Shown: positions 16,989 to 27,219, numbered from the stretch's first letter. The stretch: DNA of 43,113 bases from Bacteroidales bacterium (GCA_004555245.1 SFIS01000012.1:1-43113); one strand, 5' to 3'. A program made the numbers and translations. The notes: generated by a model from the letters alone, not told the origin.

Positions 16989-19802
16989 TTAGCGCTTTAA
17001 TACCTTCCGACCGGATATTATGTACAGTCCGGCAGGCAACGAGCCGAATGTCGAAACTGTTCCGACTCTTATGCCCTGAAGATTGTAGACCGGCGCAGCA
17101 GCATCCATGTTTTCCACCACAGGGATATCTATGCCGCTGGTTTCGCCTTCGTCGTAGCGGACTGCGCAAGAATCATAGCCTGCGATCTTGGTGAAGTACG
17201 CATGGAAGGGTTCGACATCCGTCGTTGTCACAAAGTTGGCGAACGTTTCGTCAAGACCCATGACAGCGACCGGTGTCTTTGTGGATATGCATCCTACAAA
17301 ACTGCTTGCGGCGCTGACATTGTCTACAGTCCGTAACCCGTCGGTAGTGATGGTGACGTTTTTAGCGGAGAATGTGACAGTGCTGCCCGTATGGTCGAAC
17401 GGTATTCCCCCGAGATTTCCGGCCACACCTACAAGGAGCGGCTGACCCGCCGGTATTTCTGCATCCGAATGAGCGAAAATAAGTGTTCCGCGCCGTGCCC
17501 CCATGAATTTCTTGAGGAATATCGACTTACCGGTGTCGCTTGTGGAGGTGAACCAGTCGACCGTATTACCGTCAGCCTCCACGTTCTCTACAGGGAACGG
17601 CAGGAACAGCGTCGACCATGCCGGAATATTTTCGCGGGTATAGCTGGCTTCCTCTGCCACAAATGCGCGGGGCACGCTCAGTTCATAGCCGTCCTTAACA
17701 CGGAAAACCTCCGCCTTGTCGCCATAGACGATATTCGAGATAGTCTTGCGATAGACGCGCAGCACTCGTGCCGACAGTACGGCATCCTCGTCGAGGTACA
17801 TTATCAGGTTGGGATTTGCCTCAGGTACGCCTATCGTGCGCGGCGACTTGCCTGTCAGATATACTGCTGTGACATCTGACGGCAGTGAATAGTTCTGGCT
17901 TGTGGAGGGAATGCGCTCAATAGTGCCGTCGGCTTTCCACAAGCAGTCTATGTTGAACGCCTTGTCGATAGAACTGATTACACCGTTCGTTGCCGACGTC
18001 TGACGCGAAAGCACGAAGCGGTGGAAGCCAGGTGTGCCGTCAGGCTGGAACTTGTAGTACACATCGGCTGTTTCGCCGGCGCGGATGGATATTGTGTTGC
18101 CCGACACGCGCTTGCCGTCAACAAACATGTATGTCTCGCCGTAAAAGTCATCGCCGGTGTTTGTGATGGTGTATTTCACACGCTGCCATTGTCCTGCCAC
18201 TGATACGCCCTCAAGGGTCAGCTTATCCACCTGCAGACGCGTGCCTTTACCCGGGCAGGCGCTTACCTGAACCTTGTCGGACGATACGGTCAGCGCGATG
18301 TTGTTGCGGTCGCTGTTCATGTCATCGAGCCATTCGCTGCTGCCGCTGCGACGGCTGACGCCGCGAAGTGTATATTCGCCGTCGGCAAGACCGGCGCCGA
18401 ATCTGACGGTTATCGATTTACCATATCGGTCGGCAGGATTATATGTGTCCGTACTTATGCCGAACGGCTCTCCTACCCGGTTCCCTTCGGCATCATAAAC
18501 CACAAATCCGTGCTCTATCTCATATCTGTTCAGGAGCAGCGTGCGGATATTGTACGAGAAATATAGTGATACATTGCCATCGGCGTCGCGTACCGTGGCG
18601 GATTGTCCAGGCTGAATTGCGGATATGGCACAGCGCACGGTTTCATTATCATCCCCGCTATATTCCGGTCGGAGGTTTACGGTGACGTTCTGACCCATTG
18701 AATATCCGTTGGCGTCTGACGAACCGCCTATGCCTTGTGAATCAGGCGCCATGACAGTGAGGACGAAATATCCGTCGCACCATCCGCCCCAGCCCCAGTT
18801 GATATGGTAGAGACCGTTGCCGTCATAGCCGTCGCAAATGAATTCATGACCGCCTGTGCGCTCATAGTTGTCTGCGCCAATCAGGAGTGGGCGACCTGCG
18901 GCAAGCTCGTTATATAAAAGATCCTCCCACTCCTGAAAAGTATAATTCAGGTGGTAGACATTGAATGCTTTCTTTGTATATCCGAAGTATTCCTTCAGGG
19001 CGTTCATCGCATTAACCGACGTGGCGCCTGTAGCGCCGGCATAGCCGCTCTGCATGCCGCAGCCGGCGTAGAGCATAAGCTGCGACACGGCATCCTTCGA
19101 AGCCTGTGAATCATTGTTTCCGTAAGTATCCTTCATGGACGCCCAGTCGAAGACCACAGGAGGAAGCGATGGCATAGTCCTGGAGTTGCCCGACCAGTTG
19201 TATGTGTACGAAGGTATCGTCTTAGTAGCGTCCTGCGGCCACTTCCAATAGTACATGATCTGCGTCGTGGCGGTGGCTACACAGCCCGTGGCGCTGTGTT
19301 CGTTGTACTGACCCGAATTCTGGTCGACATACGAAGGTGTCATGCCGTTGTAAGGCGAACCCTGGTTCCATCGGCTTGAGACGAGAGGCGCTATAGCCGG
19401 TTTATCATCGCTGCGCGACAGCGCCGGAGATGCATTTTGTGTGTCGGCGCTTTCGAGGACGACGACGGCTTCATCAAGCACGTCGAGCCATGCCTTTAGT
19501 GCATCCGGCATATGAGCCACATCAAAACACCCAGTGTCCGAATACCCGAGCACGGGCTGCATGCGGTCGCTGGCTGATGCTATTACATAACCGCGTCCTC
19601 CTTCGACATTGAAAATATAACTGGATTGCGACACCCGGACACATTCAAGATCCAGTGTGGCGGCGCGTAAGCCGCGCACCGACGTGGAATGTCGCGCCGA
19701 CATAAAATCCAGGGCATTGACACGAGCCTCGTTGAGCGACAGGTTGCCGCCGAATACGGATGCTACCGACAATAAAAAGAGTAAAGATGATATATACCGC
19801 AT
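16989..19802 (-). CDS. C10-family (streptopain-like) cysteine protease with sorting tail
   Basis: From the ATG at 19802 the product has 937 residues. An in-frame TTG at 19832 overlaps the GH76 stop by 4 nt, but only the ATG gives a clean signal peptide (MRYISSLLFLLSVASVFG). A pro-domain (about 20-140) is followed by the C10 catalytic domain: SATGCVATATTQIMYYW with nucleophile C174, TGGHEFICDGYDG with H319, and YHINWGWGGWCDGYF. About 550 further residues look like beta-sandwich modules. The end, VYNLQGIRV...LPAGLYIISGRKVLKR, is a T9SS-like sorting tail nearly identical in pattern to that of GH76. C10 enzymes (SpeB, interpain, periodontain) are secreted proteases; here it sits inside the mannan locus directly behind GH76, pointing to mannoprotein degradation. 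Confidence 0.9.
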   Translation of the reverse strand: MRYISSLLFLLSVASVFGGNLSLNEARVNALDFMSARHSTSVRGLRAATLDLECVRVSQSSYIFNVEGGRGYVIASASDRMQPVLGYSDTGCFDVAHMPDALKAWLDVLDEAVVVLESADTQNASPALSRSDDKPAIAPLVSSRWNQGSPYNGMTPSYVDQNSGQYNEHSATGCVATATTQIMYYWKWPQDATKTIPSYTYNWSGNSRTMPSLPPVVFDWASMKDTYGNNDSQASKDAVSQLMLYAGCGMQSGYAGATGATSVNAMNALKEYFGYTKKAFNVYHLNYTFQEWEDLLYNELAAGRPLLIGADNYERTGGHEFICDGYDGNGLYHINWGWGGWCDGYFVLTVMAPDSQGIGGSSDANGYSMGQNVTVNLRPEYSGDDNETVRCAISAIQPGQSATVRDADGNVSLYFSYNIRTLLLNRYEIEHGFVVYDAEGNRVGEPFGISTDTYNPADRYGKSITVRFGAGLADGEYTLRGVSRRSGSSEWLDDMNSDRNNIALTVSSDKVQVSACPGKGTRLQVDKLTLEGVSVAGQWQRVKYTITNTGDDFYGETYMFVDGKRVSGNTISIRAGETADVYYKFQPDGTPGFHRFVLSRQTSATNGVISSIDKAFNIDCLWKADGTIERIPSTSQNYSLPSDVTAVYLTGKSPRTIGVPEANPNLIMYLDEDAVLSARVLRVYRKTISNIVYGDKAEVFRVKDGYELSVPRAFVAEEASYTRENIPAWSTLFLPFPVENVEADGNTVDWFTSTSDTGKSIFLKKFMGARRGTLIFAHSDAEIPAGQPLLVGVAGNLGGIPFDHTGSTVTFSAKNVTITTDGLRTVDNVSAASSFVGCISTKTPVAVMGLDETFANFVTTTDVEPFHAYFTKIAGYDSCAVRYDEGETSGIDIPVVENMDAAAPVYNLQGIRVGTVSTFGSLPAGLYIISGRKVLKR

Positions 19803-19828
19803 CGTATTGTTTATTATATAAGTGTTAT

Positions 19829-21895
19829 TCAACGTTTAAGAATCTTATGACCGCCTGATATGTAAATTCCGGGGGCAAGTCCGTCCATCGACGAACCTAC
19901 ACGTATCCCCCGGAGATTATATACCGATCCTATTTCTCCGATGACAGCCTCAGGGCTGTAAACGCCGGAGCTGGAACCGGTGGATTTGATGCCACCGACC
20001 TGTACTCCTTCGCCGCTGAAGCGTATATAGACGTCGTGGACGCCTGTAACGCCGGATTTGAACGGAACGACAACATCCGACCAGTCGCCACGGGTCAGGA
20101 ATCCGCTGTTGCGCCCCATGAGTCCGTCGTCGGTCAGCTCATCGACGTACACCTGCACAAACGAACGCGCCTTCGTAGCCTTCAGACGAAGATCCAGCGA
20201 AGAGACTCCATCCTGCCCGAAATCCACATTGCGGAAGCATATCCAGCCTCCGGAAAGTGCGGGGGTGGTGACACGGCCTTCCGTAGCATCTTCGGTAAGC
20301 TGTGCGAACTTTATATCGTCGAAATACTCTGGCTGTAATCCTTCTGACACAGACTTTGCGAAGCGGCGGTTTACGTGGGCGTTGAACGCCACTGAGACAG
20401 CTGTCGAAGCCCCGAAGGCGTCGTTTGTGACATCCTTTTCGTCATCACCTTCCTTACGGGTGAGACTCTCGGCTGTCTTGGTGAGCCATGCCGACCAGAT
20501 GACACCGCCGGAGTTGCGGTTCTGCCATGCGTGCCATGCGTTTTTCTCCATCCACTGCAGAGGCTCTTCGAGGTGGAAAGTCTCGGCGTAGGTGCGCACA
20601 TAGCGCATCAGGATGCCCTTGAATCCGCACAGGTCGCCGTTGACGGTCTGGCAGACGCTGATAATCTTATTGTTGTTGGTAAGATGGTCGCGTGAGCGCT
20701 CATAAACTTTCTTTGCATCCTCAAGATACATCGAATCTTTCGTATAGAGATACAGCAGCGTGGCAGCGCCGAGCATTGTGCCCTGATTATAGGTCGATAC
20801 CCAGTGGTTTGCGCCGGGTTCACGCTCGCCGTCGGCAGTCCATGCGCCGCTGTCCCACACCTCGCCTGTTTCGGCATTGTAGAGGAGTTTGCGCTGTCCT
20901 GCATAGATTGTGAGTGCCTTGTCGTACCATGAATTGTCACCTGTCAGCTCGCCAAGCATGCATGCTGCCACTGTCGCAGGGCAGTTGATGCACGAGTTGG
21001 TGGCGATTTTGTTCTCCTGACTCTGCTTCCAGATGAGCGTTCCGAAGCGCTGGTGTGCACGGTTGTACATGCGCGTATAGTTGTCCTTTGCAAGATCGAG
21101 ATAGTCCTGCGTGCCAAAGTATTTGTAAGCTCTGGCACACGCCAGCACCATCCAGGTGATATCGTCGTTGAATTCGTTGTTTGACCAGTCGCGACCGTTG
21201 CGGCGGCAGAAGTCTATGACAAGTTCGTCGAAAATCTCTTTATATTTAAGATCACCTGTAGTGGCGAAAGCATCAAGGATGACTTCGAACATCTCTGCGT
21301 CGCCCCACCAGCCGCCACCGCCGAGCACATGACCCGTAGATGCCTTATGGTAGTACTGATCGAGGAATCCTGACATGAAGTCGTCGCGCACAGCTTCGCC
21401 GAAAGCCTCCGGCACGTCATCCTGACGCAGAGTGAACCGTGTCAGCGCGGCATCGGCAGTAGTGCGTTCCTGCAGTGAAAGGGCGGCGCCTTCGTCGGTC
21501 GAGGCAGCAGCGAGGCACATAGCCGCGTTCTGTGACGGAACGAGCACATATGAGTCGCCGTCTTCTTCCAGAGTCCAGTAGCTCAAAAAGACACTGCGGT
21601 CGGCCTGACGGATTTTCGCTCCGGCACTCGTGCCGTTATAGTTGAGATACAGACCTGAGAAAAGATTTCGCAGCGCATACTGGCGTGGGTCAGTGTCAGA
21701 CTGCTCCAAAACCCATCTCTGTGCCGGCACATCAGTGTCGGTCCACATCTGCACGTCGGCGTTGCGGTCGGGTCGTCCGTTGGATATGAACACTGATCTG
21801 CCGTGCTGCCCTACAGAATATGCGACGCCGGGCGTCAGCGCCGAGGCAGTCGCAATACACGTCGTTGCAAGGATGAGGGATAGTATTTTTTTCAT
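19829..21895 (-). CDS. GH76 endo-alpha-1,6-mannanase with lectin-like and CBM6-like domains
   Basis: Starts are possible at 21904 (MLYMKK) or 21895 (MKKILSLILATT); I prefer the second because it gives a standard signal peptide. Residue numbers below count from 21904. A ricin-B-like lectin domain covers about 24-160 (repeated QxW-type turns such as AQRWVLE, LSYWTLE). The GH76 domain covers about 165-520, with GGGGWWGDAEMFEV and NNEFNDDITWMVLA, where D247 and D248 are the adjacent catalytic acids. A CBM6-like beta-sandwich is at about 540-655, and a tail VYNLRGIRV...LAPGIYISGGHKILKR resembles a T9SS sorting domain. GH76 cuts the alpha-1,6-mannan backbone of yeast-type mannan internally. The tail suggests surface display, matching its role before SusCD import. 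It lies 60 bp behind SusD across a strong hairpin. Confidence 0.92.
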   Translation of the reverse strand: MKKILSLILATTCIATASALTPGVAYSVGQHGRSVFISNGRPDRNADVQMWTDTDVPAQRWVLEQSDTDPRQYALRNLFSGLYLNYNGTSAGAKIRQADRSVFLSYWTLEEDGDSYVLVPSQNAAMCLAAASTDEGAALSLQERTTADAALTRFTLRQDDVPEAFGEAVRDDFMSGFLDQYYHKASTGHVLGGGGWWGDAEMFEVILDAFATTGDLKYKEIFDELVIDFCRRNGRDWSNNEFNDDITWMVLACARAYKYFGTQDYLDLAKDNYTRMYNRAHQRFGTLIWKQSQENKIATNSCINCPATVAACMLGELTGDNSWYDKALTIYAGQRKLLYNAETGEVWDSGAWTADGEREPGANHWVSTYNQGTMLGAATLLYLYTKDSMYLEDAKKVYERSRDHLTNNNKIISVCQTVNGDLCGFKGILMRYVRTYAETFHLEEPLQWMEKNAWHAWQNRNSGGVIWSAWLTKTAESLTRKEGDDEKDVTNDAFGASTAVSVAFNAHVNRRFAKSVSEGLQPEYFDDIKFAQLTEDATEGRVTTPALSGGWICFRNVDFGQDGVSSLDLRLKATKARSFVQVYVDELTDDGLMGRNSGFLTRGDWSDVVVPFKSGVTGVHDVYIRFSGEGVQVGGIKSTGSSSGVYSPEAVIGEIGSVYNLRGIRVGSSMDGLAPGIYISGGHKILKR

Positions 21896-21915
21896 GTATA
21901 GCATATTTAAAATAC

Positions 21916-21952
21916 GGGGACTTCAAGGGGTATCGAGCCCTTGAATGTCCCC
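21916..21952 (-). terminator. Strong hairpin between susD-like and GH76 genes
   Basis: A 14-bp stem (21916-21929 with 21938-21952) with one bulged T at 21946 and an 8-nt loop; on the minus strand it is followed by GTATTTTAAAT. It could be a partial terminator or mRNA-stabilising structure favouring susC/susD over the downstream genes. Confidence 0.6.
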
Positions 21953-21964
21953 TGTGTTGATTAT

Positions 21965-24022
21965 TTACCAGCCGGTATTCTGTACAAGCTGTTTGTCGCG
22001 TACGATCTCGTCTTCAGGTATCGGGAAGAACGTCATGCGCTTGGTGTAGATACGTGTCTGCTGCGGGATACGCTTGTAGAAGTTCACCGCCTTGTTTTCA
22101 GCGGTAGCACCCACGTTGTGAACATTGAATCCGGTGAACGAACCGCCTTCACCGCCCTTATGGTATGCGGGATAAATCCAGCCGTCGGTCATTTCCGCAC
22201 CGTTGGTGCGCCACTTGCCTTCGGCTACGCCCCAGCGGCGCACGTCGAAGTAGTGCTTGTTCTCATAAGAGAGTTCCAGAATGCGCTCACGGTAGATGGC
22301 TTTCAGCAGATCGTCCTTGGTGTAACCCGGAAGGACTATCTTATTGAGGTTGCGGGCATCACGACCGTTGTCGCCGGCGTTGAGACCATATTCGGCGACA
22401 CCTGCGCGGTTGCGGATCTTGTTGAGATACTTGAGTGCTTCTTCGGTCTCGCCAAGTTCGGCGCAAGCTTCGGCGTAGTCAAGATAGATTTCGGCAAGGC
22501 GAAGTACCGTCGACATGGTCCAGTTGCTCTGTTTCTCGTAGTAGTTCTTACGCGCGATCACACCGAAAATCGGGAAATCGTGGGTAGAGCCGTTGGCGCC
22601 GGAATTGCCGCCGAAGTGCATCTGGACAGGAAGGTTGCCCTGGAATTCCCACTGACGGTTGTGGAACGTTATATTCAGGTAGAAACGGGCCTCGCGGTTA
22701 TAGAACTGCTTCAGGATTGAAGTAGGCACAGCCGTTGAAACGCCCTGACCCTGACCGGACATGGTGAAGTACTGGTAGCCGGAGAGCGGGTCGACATAGG
22801 CGCGTGTATTGGTTATTGCAGCCTGACCACGGACAGCTGTGGGAGGATTATCCACGTCGTACTTGAAGTAGTCGGGGTCCTCGTCGATTCTCAAGCCCTT
22901 GTTGGTGAAGAAAAGGTCGACGAACTCCAAGGGAACCGACAGACCGCCCGAACCACGGGGAGCGCTCGAAGGACAGTTCTCGAAGCGAGGCACGAGCACG
23001 TAGCAGTCGTTGGACGAGTTGGGGCGTCCGTAGATGAGTTCCTCGTTGGTCGATGTTGCCATTGAGGCAAAGAATGTCGACTTGTAAGGACATGCTTCGG
23101 AAAGGTTAGTCACCTGATGGTCGTACATGTCGCGGAGCACCAGTCTGTACTTGCCGGATTTGATTATGTCGAGGGCAGCCTGCTTGGCGTCGCGCCATTT
23201 GCTCTCGTCACGCTCCTGCGGGAAAAGCTTGGTGCCGTCGGGATTGGCGAGATCCTTGTAGTAGGGGTCGCCGTTGAACACATAGGATGCACGGAAGAGA
23301 TAGGCATCGGCGAGGAAACCCCGCACCGCCTCACTGGTGAAATTGCCCATGTGCTGAGATTCGTAAGCGCCCTGGTCATCGAAGCTCGAAAGAAGGTCGC
23401 CGCTTTCGAGAGCCGCCTTGAATTCACTGATGATATAGTCGAAACATTCGTCGACGGTGTTGCGCGGCAGCTGAGAGTCGTTTAGGTCATCGTCGAAGTT
23501 TGCCTCTTTGTCTCCGAAGAGAGGCACAGGACCGTATTGCTTTACCAGCTGGAGGTAGAAGTATGCGCGGAGGGCGCGCACTTCAGCCTTGGTGGCTGCC
23601 TTTTCTTCCGGCAGGAGAGGCTCGCAGCCGTCGACACGGGCGAGGTAGATGTTGCAGTTCTGAATGCCCTTGTAGAGGTTCGCCCAAATGCGGTTGACGT
23701 GTTTGGTAGAAGAGGACATTGTACCGTTGATGATGTCATGGGTCTCCACCCAGTCCCATGGGAGGTAGCCTTCTATGGTGGCGCCGTTCCAGTACATCGC
23801 CGTACCGCCGGCCATACGATTTGTCCAGTCAGGAGTGATTGAATATATGTTTGTAAGCCAGCCCAGGGTCATGCCTCGGTTTTCGAATATATCGTCTATC
23901 GATACCGCGTTGTTAGGCACATCGTCGAAGTAGCTGTCGCACGAGGTTAACGACCCCGTCAGGGCTGCCGCAGCCAAAGTAAGACCTATTATTCTTTTGT
24001 TCATTTTCATTTTGATTATCAA
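21965..24022 (-). CDS. susD: SusD-like surface glycan-binding lipoprotein
   Basis: At 685 residues it is slightly long for the SusD family. The signal peptide ends in the lipobox-like LTGSLTSC with C28 as the lipidated residue, followed by DSYFDDVPNN. TPR-type helices typical of SusD are visible (EVRALRAYFYLQLVKQYGPVPLF; RLAEIYLDYAEACAELGETEEALKYLNKIRNRAGV; RERILELSYENKHYFDVRRWG). The ATG at 24022 overlaps the susC stop in an ATGA overlap, so translation is probably coupled; ATGs at 24010 and 24004 are alternatives. It would sit as a lid on the neighbouring SusC barrel at the outer surface and deliver mannan fragments for import. Confidence 0.95.
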   Translation of the reverse strand: MIIKMKMNKRIIGLTLAAAALTGSLTSCDSYFDDVPNNAVSIDDIFENRGMTLGWLTNIYSITPDWTNRMAGGTAMYWNGATIEGYLPWDWVETHDIINGTMSSSTKHVNRIWANLYKGIQNCNIYLARVDGCEPLLPEEKAATKAEVRALRAYFYLQLVKQYGPVPLFGDKEANFDDDLNDSQLPRNTVDECFDYIISEFKAALESGDLLSSFDDQGAYESQHMGNFTSEAVRGFLADAYLFRASYVFNGDPYYKDLANPDGTKLFPQERDESKWRDAKQAALDIIKSGKYRLVLRDMYDHQVTNLSEACPYKSTFFASMATSTNEELIYGRPNSSNDCYVLVPRFENCPSSAPRGSGGLSVPLEFVDLFFTNKGLRIDEDPDYFKYDVDNPPTAVRGQAAITNTRAYVDPLSGYQYFTMSGQGQGVSTAVPTSILKQFYNREARFYLNITFHNRQWEFQGNLPVQMHFGGNSGANGSTHDFPIFGVIARKNYYEKQSNWTMSTVLRLAEIYLDYAEACAELGETEEALKYLNKIRNRAGVAEYGLNAGDNGRDARNLNKIVLPGYTKDDLLKAIYRERILELSYENKHYFDVRRWGVAEGKWRTNGAEMTDGWIYPAYHKGGEGGSFTGFNVHNVGATAENKAVNFYKRIPQQTRIYTKRMTFFPIPEDEIVRDKQLVQNTGW

Positions 24023-27000
24023 ATGTTAAAGTTAACGCCTACGGAGAAAGTACGGACGTTCGGGTAGGAAATACCGTTGCTGGTGTTCAGCTCAGGATCC
24101 CACAGATTGAACTTGCTCCACGTAAATACATTTTCGCCCATCACGTAGAAACGTCCGCCCTTGAAGAGTGACTTTTGCCATGCTTTCGGGAAATAGAACG
24201 AGATGGTGAACTGCTTCAGACGCAGGAAGCTCATGTCGCGCTTCCACCATGTGCTCGTACGGTAGTTGTTTTCGTTCGACGGGTCAGAACCGCCCCATGC
24301 CAGGCGCGGATAGAATACGTTTGTATTCTCTGGATTCTCCGGATCCCAGCGGTCGGAGATATTGGAGTAGAGCGTACCGCCGCCGCTTGAGCTCTGGAAG
24401 GGGATGATACCGTTGCCGCTGAGAATACGGTCTGCCTTTGCTGTACCCTGGAAGAGGATACCGAGACCTAAATTCTTATAGCGGAAGTCGCCGCCGAAGC
24501 CGTAGTAGATCTGCGGAAGGTCGCCGCGGCTGATGCACGTCTGGTCGTAGTCGTCGATATGACCGTCGCCGTTAAGGTCCTTGTACATGATGTCGCCGGG
24601 CTTGACGAGCTGGCCGGGATATGTCTCGCCGAACTGGGTTATATTGCGTTCCTTGATCTGCTCATTGCTGGTGTAGAGACCTTCGGCAACCCAGCCCCAT
24701 TGTGCAAGTACGTTGTGTCCCTTGCGGTCGAGCCAGGGATAAGTCGGGGCTGGCTCAGCATTCTCGATCACCTTATCCTTGTTATATGCAATGTTGCCTC
24801 GGAGCGATACCATCCAGTCTTTACCGAACTGCTTGCTATAGTCGAAAGATGCTTCGAAGCCTTTGTTTTCAACCACACCCACGTTTGCGTAGGGGTTTGC
24901 CTCAAGACCGTTCAGCAAAGGAAGGTTCTTGCGTTCCACGAAGATGCGGTCGCGACGTTCCTTGAAGAGGTCGATAACAATAGAAAGTTCGGAACGGCGG
25001 AAGAAGTTGAGTTCGATGCCGAGGTCCTGCTTGTGCACGCGCGACCACTGGGGTTCATAGCCGTATGCTGAGTAGTGCCAGCTGCCCGATGCGCCGTTTT
25101 TGGTCCAGTAGTTAGTGAATCCGCCGCCATTGGCTTCAAGTTTGGCGAAGTATGAGAAGCGGTCGCCGGAAGAGCTGTTGCCCACGACACCGTTGGAGTA
25201 ACGTATTTTCATATATGGAAGCACGCCGCTAAGGGGTTCCCACCATGATTCGTTGGACGGAACATAGCCGACAGCGATTGCAGGGAAAAAGCCGAAGCGG
25301 TGACCGGGAAGGAAGTTTTCCGAACCGGTATAGCCACCGTTGAATTCCAGGAAGTAACGGCGGTCGAAGTCATAGGTAAGACGCAAGGCAAGGCTCTGCT
25401 GCTTGTACGGCAGTGTCTTGAAGAGCGATTCATCGTTGGCGTCGATATAGTTGCGCATGTTGAACACGGCAAGGGCGCCTACATTGTGTATCTCGTTGAA
25501 AGTACGTGAATAATTGAGGGCAGCTTCGAAGTAGAATGTACGGTACACCCACTTCTCGGCTTTGACGCTCATGGTCTTGTTGCCCTTGTACTGTTCGCTC
25601 AGCAGAAGGTTGCCGTTGGCGTCGTAGAGATATTCATCGTCGTTCCATGCGCCGGTCGCCGAGTTCTGGGAGCCGGAAGGCGACCATGTGCTTTCGTCGA
25701 CATTATAGATAAGGTTCTGGTTAGCCTTTACGTCGAACGAAACAAGTGCGCGGAAATCAAGACCTTTGCTCCATTCCCAGAAACCGAGATCCTGCGAAAG
25801 CTTGAGGTTAGTGTTTATCTGGGTCTTTGTAGTCCTCTTATAGCCGCGGCGGGTAAGAGTAACCCATGGAGAGTCGAGCTCGCGGTTGTGCTGCGACAGA
25901 CCGGGGTTCTCGCCGTTAGGATACTGGATAGGATATATTACGGGGTTGGTCTGCATGGCTTTGCCGAAAATCTCATCCAGGCTCTGCGCGGGGTAATTGC
26001 CCGAGGTAATCCAGCCGCTGACACCGACGTCAAGTTTCGTGGTTCGGGTAGCCTTGAGGTTGATATTGCTCAGGAAGTTGTAGCGGTCATAGGTGATTTC
26101 GGACGAATAGTCCTGTCGGGGATCAGTCTTTGTCATACCTTTTTCGTTGTAATATGACAGAGAAACGTAGTACTGTGCGTTGGGAGCGCCGCCACGGATA
26201 TTGACGTTATAGCGTCCGTTATAGCCATGCTTGTGATAGAGTGCCCTCATCCAGTCGACGTTAGGATAAAGGTAGGGGTTGATGCTGCGCTGACCTGCCA
26301 CGCTTGCGGCATATTCCATTTCTTCAGCCTTAAGGGGCAGCCCGTTGGCAATCTTGGTGTTCGTTATATATTGAGGCTTGTAGAAGTCGTTGCCGCGCGT
26401 GTTCCTGTAAGCTTCGTTTGCGGCTTCCATATATGTGATACCGTCTACAAGTTCAGGTACTTTCGTAAATGAGGTGATACCCTCGTAGATATCGAATGAG
26501 AATTTCGGAGTACCTATCTCGCCGGGCTTGGTGGTGATGATGATGACACCGTTACCGCCGCGGACACCGTAGACTGCCGTGGCTGCGGCATCCTTGAGTA
26601 CGGTGATGGTCTCGATATCGGAAGGATCAAGCTGGCTCCATGAGCGCTCGATACCGTCGACGAGCACGAGAGGTCCTTCGTTACGGTTGGTAAGTGTAGA
26701 AAGACCGCGGACCCAGATGTCGGCGTCGTCCTGACCGGGAAGACCGGTACGCTGCACCGAAACGACACCTGCCACACGACCGGCAAGCACCGTAGTCATG
26801 TTTGCAACCGGCATCTTTACTTCCTCCATCTTGAGAGTGGCCTGCGATCCGATTACAGAAATCTTCTTCTGCTTGGCAAAACCGGTCACAACCACTTCAT
26901 CCAGGCCGCTGGTTTTTTCTTTCAGCACAAAATCCTTTCGTGTCGTTGTTACTTTTATTACTTCTGTCTGGAAGCCTATATAGCTCACTTGAAGCGTACT

Positions 27001-27219
27001 TCCCTTTTCGATAGATATTGCATACCGTCCGTCGATATCGGTAACCACACCGTTGCCGGGCTTGTTCTTATCCACTACGGATGCGCCAATCAGAGGTTCA
27101 CCTTCGACGTCGGTCACAGAACCGGTAACACGTATCGTCTCTGCAAAACCCGGGATTGAAACGAGCATTGTCAGCAGAAGAGCCAACTCTCGCAATCTTT
27201 TTCCGTTAAGCTTTAACAT
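24019..27219 (-). CDS. susC: SusC-like TonB-dependent outer-membrane oligosaccharide transporter
   Basis: The 1066-residue product has an N-terminal signal (about 1-26) and a carboxypeptidase-regulatory-like domain (VTGSVTDVEGEPLIGASV...GVVTDIDGRYAI, about 30-105). These are followed by the Ton box DEVVVTGFAKQKK, the plug (PLVLVDGIERSWSQLDPSDIETITVLKDAAATAVYGVRGGNGVIIITTK) and a long beta-barrel ending in an aromatic-type C-terminus (VGVNFNI). No STN domain is seen, so direct anti-sigma signalling is unlikely; control falls to the HTCS. It pairs with the overlapping SusD gene. The 146-bp gap upstream contains a hairpin but no recognisable TAnnTTTG box, so expression may depend on reading through from the GLUG gene. 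Confidence 0.96.
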   Translation of the reverse strand: MLKLNGKRLRELALLLTMLVSIPGFAETIRVTGSVTDVEGEPLIGASVVDKNKPGNGVVTDIDGRYAISIEKGSTLQVSYIGFQTEVIKVTTTRKDFVLKEKTSGLDEVVVTGFAKQKKISVIGSQATLKMEEVKMPVANMTTVLAGRVAGVVSVQRTGLPGQDDADIWVRGLSTLTNRNEGPLVLVDGIERSWSQLDPSDIETITVLKDAAATAVYGVRGGNGVIIITTKPGEIGTPKFSFDIYEGITSFTKVPELVDGITYMEAANEAYRNTRGNDFYKPQYITNTKIANGLPLKAEEMEYAASVAGQRSINPYLYPNVDWMRALYHKHGYNGRYNVNIRGGAPNAQYYVSLSYYNEKGMTKTDPRQDYSSEITYDRYNFLSNINLKATRTTKLDVGVSGWITSGNYPAQSLDEIFGKAMQTNPVIYPIQYPNGENPGLSQHNRELDSPWVTLTRRGYKRTTKTQINTNLKLSQDLGFWEWSKGLDFRALVSFDVKANQNLIYNVDESTWSPSGSQNSATGAWNDDEYLYDANGNLLLSEQYKGNKTMSVKAEKWVYRTFYFEAALNYSRTFNEIHNVGALAVFNMRNYIDANDESLFKTLPYKQQSLALRLTYDFDRRYFLEFNGGYTGSENFLPGHRFGFFPAIAVGYVPSNESWWEPLSGVLPYMKIRYSNGVVGNSSSGDRFSYFAKLEANGGGFTNYWTKNGASGSWHYSAYGYEPQWSRVHKQDLGIELNFFRRSELSIVIDLFKERRDRIFVERKNLPLLNGLEANPYANVGVVENKGFEASFDYSKQFGKDWMVSLRGNIAYNKDKVIENAEPAPTYPWLDRKGHNVLAQWGWVAEGLYTSNEQIKERNITQFGETYPGQLVKPGDIMYKDLNGDGHIDDYDQTCISRGDLPQIYYGFGGDFRYKNLGLGILFQGTAKADRILSGNGIIPFQSSSGGGTLYSNISDRWDPENPENTNVFYPRLAWGGSDPSNENNYRTSTWWKRDMSFLRLKQFTISFYFPKAWQKSLFKGGRFYVMGENVFTWSKFNLWDPELNTSNGISYPNVRTFSVGVNFNI

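Noticed and set aside
19803..19832. TTG start of the C10 protease overlapping the GH76 stop
   Set aside because: It adds 10 polar residues before a clean signal peptide; the ATG at 19802 is better, though coupling cannot be excluded.
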